From: an uncultured Nitrosomonadales bacterium
Lineage (GTDB): Bacteria > Pseudomonadota > Gammaproteobacteria > Burkholderiales > Gallionellaceae
Assembly: GCA_903876685.1 (NCBI GenBank)
Contig: CAIRBC010000357.1
Coordinates: 1-35,995, forward strand
Direction of reading: 5' to 3'
Length of the DNA: 35,995 bases
Shown: positions 28,291-35,995 of the stretch, one piece after another
Layout of the letters: each line of letters starts with the position of its first letter
Position numbering within the stretch: the stretch's first letter is position 1
Program-made: the position numbers and the translations under genes
The notes under the pieces: generated by a model
Database searches by the model: none
Seen by the model: only the letters and a program-made list of their open reading frames with translations
Told to the model about the DNA's origin: nothing

Positions 28291-28567
28291 TACGATCGCT
28301 ACGCGTGTTTCACGTTAAATAAAATAATAAGATAACTTATGCAGTCACGTCTCCCTTTGGGTTAAGCCGCAAATAATCGTAACCGATTGAGCATCACCAT
28401 TAATCTGCAGATTGAACTACGGAATTTAGGATAATCTGGTTAACCTGTTGAAATGTCGACTAAGCATGCATTTTGGGCAGGCATGCCATAATTTTTTCAA
28501 TAAACAGATAATGAGATTTTTATTACAATATCGGTTAATCTGATGTACCTCTGACCCAAATCCGATT

Positions 28568-30988
28568 ATGTCCGACATTGAATCCAAACAGCCTGCTACA
28601 GACTCTGTTATGCAGCATGGACACCATAAAACGCCGGGCAGAACCGAAATAGATCAACTGATTGCCTTGTTCAATAGCGGCAATCTACTTGAACTGGAAA
28701 GACAGGCACAAATCATGATCAACCATTATCCTGATTCAGGGTTTGCCTGGAAGGCATTGGGTGCCGCTTTACTGACCCAGGGTAAAAATGCACTGCCTGC
28801 AATGCAAAAGGCGACTGCGCTGCTGCCTGAAGATGCAGATGCACATTACAATCTGGGCAATGCGTTGCGCGATAGCGGGCGACTGGATGAAGCGCTGGCC
28901 AGTTACCTATCGGCGCTGAAAATCAAGCCTGATCTCGCCTACGCGTACTACGGCATGGGCAATGTACTGAAAGAACTGAATCGACTCTCTGAAGCGGTAA
29001 CCAGTTACCGAAGTGCCCTGAACATCGATGCCGGTCTTGCTACGGCACACAATAATCTGGGAGTTGCGTTACAAGAACAGGGGTTGTTCGATGAGGCGGC
29101 GAGCCATTACCGATCCGCACTAAAAATCGATCCCGGCTTTGCCACTGCACATAATAACCTGGGTATCGCATTGCAGGAACTTGGGCAACTCGATCAGGCC
29201 ATGGCAAGCTACCGTTGTGCGCTGAACTGCCAACCTGATCTCGCAAGCGCCCATTATAATCTGGCAAATGCCTTGCGCGATCTGGGGCAGCTTGACCAGG
29301 CAGTGGCAAGCTACTTGCAAGCGCTGGAGATTGATTCGGAATATGTCGATGCCTTGAGCAATCTCGCGCTGCTGTACAATATGCAAGCCAACCCGACACT
29401 GGCCTTGAAATGCATTCAACGTTGTTTAGCGCTCAAGGAGACTGAGGGTGCTAAAAATATCTTCGCTTCTTGCGTCAAACGGTTACGTTCAACACAAGGC
29501 ATACCGGGGATCAGAGAAAACATGATTCGTGCCCTGACTGAGCATTGGGGACTGCCTGGCGAACTGGCGCAACTCAGCATACATCTAGTCAAGCTCAACC
29601 CAGGTATCCATGCGTCATCCTGGCCAGTGCAACCGGAGAAATTCGAAGCCCTTGCAGAGGACCCGCTACTTTGCGCATTACTCTGCTCTGCGCCCATTTG
29701 CGACATGGAGATTGAGCAGTTTATGACCCTGGCGCGACGTGCCATGCTGAATACCGTTAACGAGCCAGTAACACCCAAATTAAACTTGAAATTCTATTGT
29801 GCTCTGGCTCGCCAGTGTTTCATCAACGAATATGTGTATGCGCTCAGTGATGACGAAATTCACCAGATGAATGCCTTGCGCGTTTCCTTAACTGCCGCGC
29901 TGGAAGCAAATGCGCTACTGCCTTTACAGCAAGTGGTGTGTGCTGCTTCATATTTTCCTCTATATACACTCCCGTTTGCCGCCACGCTGTTGAACATGGA
30001 CTGGCCTGAAGCAGTGATGGCGCTACTGGTACAACAGGTGCAGGAACCGCTAATTGAGCAACAATCAATATCCACTATTCCGAGGCTGACCGGTATTGAG
30101 GACGATGTGTCGCTGCTGGTTCAGCGTCAGTATGAAGAAAATGCTTATCCACGCTGGATCAAGGCAGCGCCTGCCGCAGCGGCAAAAAATCTGAACGTAT
30201 ATCTGACACGAAAGTTTCCTCTGAGCCCGTTCAAGTGTGACTACAAAGCTGAGCCAATCGACATCTTGATTGCCGGATGCGGCACCGGCCATCATTCGAT
30301 CCAGACTGCGCAGCAAATCAGGGGAGCAAAAGTGCTGGCGGTCGATCTGAGCATCAGCAGTCTGGCTTATGCCAAGCGCAAGACGCAAGAACTGGGCTTG
30401 AATTCAATAGAATATGCTCAAGCCGATCTGCTGCAACTAGGTTCCCTGGGTCGAGACTTCGATGTGATCGAATCTTCTGGAGTATTGCATCACCTGGCTA
30501 ATCCTTTTGCCGGGTGGCATGCACTTTTGTTGCTGCTACGCCCTGGCGGATTCATGAAACTGGGCTTATACAGCGCGATTGCGAGACGCAATGTTGTCAA
30601 AGCAATCAAAACGATAAAAGATTGGGGTTATGGGGTAACGGCAAGCGACATACGCCAATGCCGTCAGCAATTGGTTACGCTGGAAGCTTTGGATTCATTC
30701 GGCAATACTTTTAAATCAAGCGATTTTTTCAGCATGAGTGCTTGCCGTGATTTGCTGTTTCACGTGCAGGAGCATCGCCTGACCTTGTCCGATATCGCCG
30801 TGTTCCTTGAAGAAAACGGGCTGACATTATTGGGTTTCGAGATCGGTGACGAGGTGCTGTATGCTTACAGGCAACGATTTCCTGAGGATCGCGCAGCCAC
30901 TAACCTGGACTATTGGCAGACCTTTGAATACGAAAATCCTGACACTTTCTTTGGCATGTATCAGTTCTGGATTCAGAAAATGCGCTGA
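28568..30988 (+). CDS. TPR-repeat protein fused to SAM-dependent class I methyltransferase
   Basis: At least five TPR units (e.g. AHNNLGVALQEQGLFDEAASHYRSALKIDPGF) followed by a long middle region and DILIAGCGTGHHSIQTA...DVIESSGVLHHLANPFAGWHALLLLLRPGG. Confidence 0.9.
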   Translation: MSDIESKQPATDSVMQHGHHKTPGRTEIDQLIALFNSGNLLELERQAQIMINHYPDSGFAWKALGAALLTQGKNALPAMQKATALLPEDADAHYNLGNALRDSGRLDEALASYLSALKIKPDLAYAYYGMGNVLKELNRLSEAVTSYRSALNIDAGLATAHNNLGVALQEQGLFDEAASHYRSALKIDPGFATAHNNLGIALQELGQLDQAMASYRCALNCQPDLASAHYNLANALRDLGQLDQAVASYLQALEIDSEYVDALSNLALLYNMQANPTLALKCIQRCLALKETEGAKNIFASCVKRLRSTQGIPGIRENMIRALTEHWGLPGELAQLSIHLVKLNPGIHASSWPVQPEKFEALAEDPLLCALLCSAPICDMEIEQFMTLARRAMLNTVNEPVTPKLNLKFYCALARQCFINEYVYALSDDEIHQMNALRVSLTAALEANALLPLQQVVCAASYFPLYTLPFAATLLNMDWPEAVMALLVQQVQEPLIEQQSISTIPRLTGIEDDVSLLVQRQYEENAYPRWIKAAPAAAAKNLNVYLTRKFPLSPFKCDYKAEPIDILIAGCGTGHHSIQTAQQIRGAKVLAVDLSISSLAYAKRKTQELGLNSIEYAQADLLQLGSLGRDFDVIESSGVLHHLANPFAGWHALLLLLRPGGFMKLGLYSAIARRNVVKAIKTIKDWGYGVTASDIRQCRQQLVTLEALDSFGNTFKSSDFFSMSACRDLLFHVQEHRLTLSDIAVFLEENGLTLLGFEIGDEVLYAYRQRFPEDRAATNLDYWQTFEYENPDTFFGMYQFWIQKMR

Positions 30989-31020
30989 GCAATGATCCGC
31001 CTGAATAATCCCGGGAAAAA

Positions 31021-32205
31021 CTAGCGCATGCTATGCATATAAATACCGAACAATCCGGCATGTGCCTGCTTTAATTTCAAGCGCAAGGCCATGGTGTTTT
31101 CGGTCAATCCGCGACCTTCTGCCAGCAATTCCTGCAATGCACCATACGCACGACCGGGTCGATCATCCGGCAGGTTACCGGGCTTGATATTTTTCGTCGG
31201 TTTGCGCTCCAGCAGCAACCAGGCCGGAAAGTAGCGTATATCCAGCTCAGGCTCTATTTCCAGAGTCCGATAACGCTCCCATGCCGCGCGTAGATTCTTG
31301 TCCGGCGCTTTGAGCAACGACTGTTCCGCCGACAATGGAAAATCCCAGCACATCCTGCACCAGAGCAATAATGCCTGCTCACGCTCACCCAGATAATATT
31401 CTGCCTCTGCCAACCGGCTTTGCAAAACCGAAAATTCCTGCCATTCGGGAACTTGTAATATCGATGCTTTTACGCCAGCCCAATCGTAAGCAGCCGCCAG
31501 CGGATAACTGGCATGCAATAATGGCGACTCTGCGGAAAACGCTGCCCCGCGCAAAGCGTCGGCCAGTCGATGCCAGAGAGGGGAGAGAAAATCTCTAGCG
31601 GCTATACCCAGTTCGGCTGTGGCCAATGGTGCAACATAGGCTTCGAGGTATTCGCTTTCGGCGAGATAATCCCTGACCGGATCATTCAACTTTTGCGCCG
31701 CCTTGCACAAAGCTTCCAACACCGCAAATCGAGGATGGTTTAAAGGCTGTAACTGCTCTAACAGTGCTTGGGCGTCTGCCCCGCGTCGGGAACATAGCGC
31801 ATCAATGATGCCATTCACCAGCACATTGGCGCTGTTATCCATGAACAGGTCGAGCTGCATTTCGTTTCCTGCGCGACGATAATGCCTGCAACACAAGCCT
31901 TCAAACGCCGCATCTGCGGAAAGGCGCAATACCGTGCGGTCTTTCCAGGCAATATACTCGCGACGATCTGACTGCAAGCCTAACGATGATGCATAGCGAG
32001 CAGCGACTTCCAGCATACTGCGTATCCGTTCTGGACTGCCTGCCAGAACTTCGTCCAGCGTGGAAATCAGACCGCAGCGCCACCCCTCGTAATCGGTATA
32101 GGAAAGCCTGGCTTCGGCAAGCAATAACTCCAGCGGTGAATATTCCCCCTGCTCAAGCAACAACCGGTCAACTATTGCGTGAATTTCATGAAAATTTCCG
32201 GTCAT
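31021..32205 (-). CDS. Uncharacterised 394-aa protein coupled to the SNF2 helicase
   Basis: Intact ORF; ATG overlaps helicase stop (ATGA, 32202-32205); no family recognised by eye. Confidence 0.8.
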   Translation of the reverse strand: MTGNFHEIHAIVDRLLLEQGEYSPLELLLAEARLSYTDYEGWRCGLISTLDEVLAGSPERIRSMLEVAARYASSLGLQSDRREYIAWKDRTVLRLSADAAFEGLCCRHYRRAGNEMQLDLFMDNSANVLVNGIIDALCSRRGADAQALLEQLQPLNHPRFAVLEALCKAAQKLNDPVRDYLAESEYLEAYVAPLATAELGIAARDFLSPLWHRLADALRGAAFSAESPLLHASYPLAAAYDWAGVKASILQVPEWQEFSVLQSRLAEAEYYLGEREQALLLWCRMCWDFPLSAEQSLLKAPDKNLRAAWERYRTLEIEPELDIRYFPAWLLLERKPTKNIKPGNLPDDRPGRAYGALQELLAEGRGLTENTMALRLKLKQAHAGLFGIYMHSMR

Positions 32206-35200
32206 GGCACCGCCTGTTCCAGGGGTTCAAACAACTGCGTCAATTCGTCTGCTGACAACGGTACTGCGGCAGCGCCGCCTTCTTCCAGCACTCCCTTGGC
32301 CAGATCGCGCTTTCTTTGCTGCATACTGACAATTTTTTCTTCCACCGTACCTTCGGTAATCAATTTATAAACGAACACCGGATTTTCCTGGCCGATACGA
32401 TGTGCACGGTCGGTGGCCTGATTTTCTGCGGCGGGGTTCCACCAAGGATCATAATGGATCACCGTGTCGGCAGCAGTCAGATTCAGTCCGACACCGCCCG
32501 CCTTCAGGCTGATCAGGAACAACGGAACTTCACCCTTTTGAAAGCGGCTGACGGGGGTTTCGCGGTCGGTGGTGTCGCCGGTGAGCAGCAGATAAGGCAA
32601 TTCCAGTCGCGTCAACTCCTGTATGATCAACGCCAGCATCGAGGTGAATTGAGAAAATAGCAGAATGCGCCGCCCTTCTTGCAGCATTTCCGTCAACAGG
32701 CTGATTAATAGTTCAAGTTTAGCCGACTCATTCACCCGTTTCGCCGCAGGCAGTTTGAGCAGACGCGGATCACAACATATCTGGCGCAATTTAAGCAGCG
32801 CATCGAGAATCACGATCTGGCTGCGATTCATGCCTTTCTTGTTAATTTCCTTTTGTACTTTTTCATGCATGATCACCCGAATCGCCTCATACAAATCGCG
32901 TTGGGCACCCCCCAACTGGCAATAGCGCACGATCTCGGTTTTGGGTGGCAATTCACTGGCCACCTCAGCCTTGCTGCGGCGCAACAGAAACGGCGCGATA
33001 CGGCGTGCCAGCAGGCTGCGCCGCTCAGGGTCAGCCTGTTTTTCGATAGGGTTGCGAAACAGTTTGCGAAAACTCTTGTCCGAGCCCAGCAAACCGGGTA
33101 GCAGAAAATTGAATTGTGTCCACAATTCGCCCAGATGATTTTCCAGCGGGGTACCGGTGAGCGCCAGTCTGTACTGCGCCTTGAGTTGATGAACGATGCG
33201 GGTCGCCTGCGACTTGGGATTCTTGATGATATGCGCCTCATCGAGTATCAGATAATAAAAATCCTGCGCAGTCAAAACCTCCTGGTCACGCGATAACAAT
33301 GGATAGGTGGTGAGCACTAAATCATAATTGCCGATGCTATCGAAATGTTCCTTGCGTTGCATACCCTGCAGTACCAGCACCCGTAACTCCGGCGCGAAGC
33401 GCTCAGCCTCATGCCGCCAGTTGAACATCAGACTGGTGGGCGCTACCACCAGACAGGGCAGAGTCATTCTTCCGGATTCTTTTTCCAGTAGCAGATGCGC
33501 CAGTGCCTGCACGGTCTTGCCCAGACCCATGTCATCGGCGAGGATACCTGCCAGTTGGTATTCCCTGAGGAATTGCAACCAGTTCAGCCCTTGCTGCTGA
33601 TAAGCACGCAACTGCGCCTTCAAGCCTACGGGTGCTGCAACCGGCTGAATTCCCTTGAAATCACGCAGTCTTTTACCCAGGGCACGCAAACGCTCGCCCC
33701 CCATCCAACGCAAACCGTTGTCCGCATCTTCCAACTCTGCCAGACGCGCTGCCTGAACCAGCGATAACTTCAGTCTTTCCGTGTTTTCGTCCACATCGAA
33801 AAGTTCGACCAGCACCGAAAGTATGCCTTTAACCCTGGCGGCAGGTAAAGCCACCAACCGACTATCCGGCAGTCTGCCAGTGAAATCCAGGTTTTTATCG
33901 GCCATATCGGCGAGTGTCGCTACATTCAGCCCGCCTTTAAACTTGCCCATCAGGTTCAGCAATATCGGCAGCAGATTCACCGTCTTGCCGTCTACCTGGA
34001 TGCCCAGTTCCAGCCCAAACCAGTCATTACCGGCGTTCTCCTCCAACTTGGCAGTCCAGTCTTCCACCTCTGCGAAATTGAAGCGAAAACTCTGAGTCAT
34101 TTCCACTTGCCAGCCAGCGGCTTGCAATTTTGATATGCCTTCAATGGTAAAATCGATCCAGTCATTTTCGCCGCCGGGAAACATCAGCGCATCCTGAAAT
34201 TCTTTTTCGACTGCATATCCCATCGAATCCGCATAGACAAACCCCATTCCAAGGATTTCATGGGTAAATCGTTTTTCGCTTGCGTCCTGGCGCGTGATGC
34301 GCTGCAATTCTGCACCCAGTTGTCGCGTGAGCGGTTTCTGCTTGTCCTGCTGGCGCAGGTTGCTGATACGGATGCCGTCATAAGCAAATTCCAACAGCGC
34401 CCCATCCAGGATTTTCGCCGGCCGTTCGCGCATGATTTTGAAAATGGGATCAAAAAAGGCAGGCTGAAGCACCTCAATACAAAACAACCGCAAGCAGGGA
34501 ACAGGAACAACATCATTAACTTGCTTTTCATGGATGGCTAGCGGCATGGGCATGGCGGTCTGTTTACCTGCCATTTCAATGCGAAATATTTCTGCCAAAT
34601 GCACGGGAATGGTCGGCGCACACACCAGTGTCGCCGCAACTTTATCGGGTAGACCGGTCTCGATTTCGCCACAAAGCTGTTTATCCCTATACCAGGGTGG
34701 CGCAAACGGCCATACCTCTGCCGGCACGACCATTTCAAAACTCAGCTTCTGGTTGCCCTGCTCATCGATTACCCAGGTAGGGGTTGCGCTGCGCTTTGCA
34801 CCCAAAGCAAGCGGCTCAGAATCCGGGCTATTCCAGAAACACCGGCCGGTAGCGATCATTTGCTTCGCCAATTGTGCGCCTTTTACGCCGCTCAGCCCCA
34901 TCAAGCGGTTCCCCACCCGTTTTAAACTGTGCAAGGCTTCGACAATTTCCTGGTCTTTCAAGTTAAAATAATACGGCAGTTGACCGGCTAGATTGAATTC
35001 ACTGCCATAGTAAGTCACCTTGCCAAACCCACCCTCTTTCAGCAGCCTGCAGGTAAAAAAATCAACACTCAGCAGGTTTGGTTGATTCAGCTTGAGTACA
35101 TAAAGCAGGTGTTGCGGGGTATCCGGCAATTCATCCTTGGCCTGCAAAGTCTGTTGTTCGAGCTCCTTCAACCACGAGCTGTATTCATGGGGTAAAGCGG

Positions 35201-35549
35201 ATGATTTCTGCTTGGGCGACTGCACCGGCGTAACAGTTTTTTGCGGTGTCAAGTGTTTGACGGATAATTTGGCATGCAGCAGCGCTGCGGCCACATGCTC
35301 GCAATTGTAACCCTCCTGGCAACTACATTCCCCGCGAATCTCGGTTCCACCTGCAAGCTCCTGAAGGCGGATGTACACGCGATCGCGTGTGCCACTAAAA
35401 CCGCTGACAACCGCGCTGATGACATCGCCCTGTCTGTGAATTTCCAGCATGGATATCTTGCCCTTTTCAGACAAGGAACGCCCAATTTCCAAAGAATGGG
35501 CAGGAAAAGTACGCGAAATATCTTCAGGACTGAGGAGGGGAAGTAACAA
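32202..35549 (-). CDS. SNF2-family (DEAD/DEAH-like) helicase with N-terminal SWIM zinc finger
   Basis: CSCQEGYNCEHVAAALLHA (SWIM CxCx(n)CxH); ILADDMGLGKTVQALA; LDEAHIIKNPKSQ; DPWWNPAAENQATDRAHRIGQ. TTG start. Confidence 0.93.
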   Translation of the reverse strand: MLLPLLSPEDISRTFPAHSLEIGRSLSEKGKISMLEIHRQGDVISAVVSGFSGTRDRVYIRLQELAGGTEIRGECSCQEGYNCEHVAAALLHAKLSVKHLTPQKTVTPVQSPKQKSSALPHEYSSWLKELEQQTLQAKDELPDTPQHLLYVLKLNQPNLLSVDFFTCRLLKEGGFGKVTYYGSEFNLAGQLPYYFNLKDQEIVEALHSLKRVGNRLMGLSGVKGAQLAKQMIATGRCFWNSPDSEPLALGAKRSATPTWVIDEQGNQKLSFEMVVPAEVWPFAPPWYRDKQLCGEIETGLPDKVAATLVCAPTIPVHLAEIFRIEMAGKQTAMPMPLAIHEKQVNDVVPVPCLRLFCIEVLQPAFFDPIFKIMRERPAKILDGALLEFAYDGIRISNLRQQDKQKPLTRQLGAELQRITRQDASEKRFTHEILGMGFVYADSMGYAVEKEFQDALMFPGGENDWIDFTIEGISKLQAAGWQVEMTQSFRFNFAEVEDWTAKLEENAGNDWFGLELGIQVDGKTVNLLPILLNLMGKFKGGLNVATLADMADKNLDFTGRLPDSRLVALPAARVKGILSVLVELFDVDENTERLKLSLVQAARLAELEDADNGLRWMGGERLRALGKRLRDFKGIQPVAAPVGLKAQLRAYQQQGLNWLQFLREYQLAGILADDMGLGKTVQALAHLLLEKESGRMTLPCLVVAPTSLMFNWRHEAERFAPELRVLVLQGMQRKEHFDSIGNYDLVLTTYPLLSRDQEVLTAQDFYYLILDEAHIIKNPKSQATRIVHQLKAQYRLALTGTPLENHLGELWTQFNFLLPGLLGSDKSFRKLFRNPIEKQADPERRSLLARRIAPFLLRRSKAEVASELPPKTEIVRYCQLGGAQRDLYEAIRVIMHEKVQKEINKKGMNRSQIVILDALLKLRQICCDPRLLKLPAAKRVNESAKLELLISLLTEMLQEGRRILLFSQFTSMLALIIQELTRLELPYLLLTGDTTDRETPVSRFQKGEVPLFLISLKAGGVGLNLTAADTVIHYDPWWNPAAENQATDRAHRIGQENPVFVYKLITEGTVEEKIVSMQQRKRDLAKGVLEEGGAAAVPLSADELTQLFEPLEQAVP

Positions 35550-35614
35550 TTTTGGTTCCTGGATTAAGCGCTAATCTGTCGTGGCCAAGGCCAATTATTA
35601 AACATCATTCGTAG

Positions 35615-35630
35615 GGTGCGTCTGCGCACC
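35615..35630. repeat. Short hairpin within a common 'gtagggtgcg..cgcacc' type dispersed motif
   Basis: ggtgcg-tctg-cgcacc in the noncoding gap between ubiE and the helicase. Confidence 0.4.
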
Positions 35631-35677
35631 ATTCGGGATAAGTCAAAAATTCTGCTGGGCAAGTGCACCCTGCAACG

Positions 35678-35995
35678 TTACAACTTGTAGCCTCTATGTA
35701 CCGCGACCACGCCGCCGGTCAGGTTAAAGAAATCGACCTGTTCCAATCCTGCCTGTTGCATCATTTGCTTCAGTTCTTCCTGCCCTGGATGCATGCGTAT
35801 CGATTCGGCAAGATACCGGTAACTATCGGCATCATTGGCGATGAGTTTGCCGATTTTTGGCAGCAATTTGAAGGAATAAGCGTCATAAAAAGGCTCCAGC
35901 GGCTTGATCACTTTGGAAAACTCCAGCACGATCACCCGTCCGCCAGGCTTGAGCACACGCTGCATATCGGCGAGCGCCGCCTCCTTGTGCGTGAC
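35678..35995 (-). CDS. ubiE: Ubiquinone/menaquinone biosynthesis C-methyltransferase UbiE, C-terminal part (truncated by window edge)
   Basis: ...[79 protein letters not shown]...[13 protein letters not shown]. Confidence 0.92.
   Translation of the reverse strand, partial: VTHKEAALADMQRVLKPGGRVIVLEFSKVIKPLEPFYDAYSFKLLPKIGKLIANDADSYRYLAESIRMHPGQEELKQMMQQAGLEQVDFFNLTGGVVAVHRGYKL

Noticed and set aside
27575-28557. gggtcag (27575) / ctgaccc (28551) as termini of a ~1-kb mobile element
   Set aside because: Only 7 bp shared, no target-site duplication or transposase seen; kept only as a possible relic.

Overview
The window looks like a betaproteobacterial chromosome segment, probably Nitrosomonadales/Gallionellales-like (taxonomy is inferred from gene content only). 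On the minus strand, 165-13748 is a single uninterrupted ORF for a 4527-aa protein. It is almost entirely built from ~500 imperfect 8/9-residue units (consensus LTTxQ[VI]xA / LTTxQ[VI]xxG), ordered into a ~140-aa (420/423-nt) higher-order repeat, and ends in an RTX-type Ca-binding-like C-terminal region. Upstream of it is a near-perfect sigma-28 (FliA) flagellar-class promoter (TAAAGTTC-N11-GCCGATAA) and downstream is a perfect 15-bp hairpin terminator, so it appears to be a monocistronic, motility-regulon giant repeat protein. This is the main candidate for an undescribed system. The rest is mostly housekeeping: a minus-strand hisCBHAFIE-hinT-tatABC cluster; a plus-strand NarL-type histidine kinase / response regulator / GGDEF protein / ccoI / ccoS run; an alpha/beta hydrolase; a ~1-kb noncoding segment with REP/MITE-like inverted repeats; a TPR-methyltransferase fusion; an SNF2/SWIM helicase translationally coupled to an uncharacterised 394-aa protein; and the 3' part of ubiE at the right edge.
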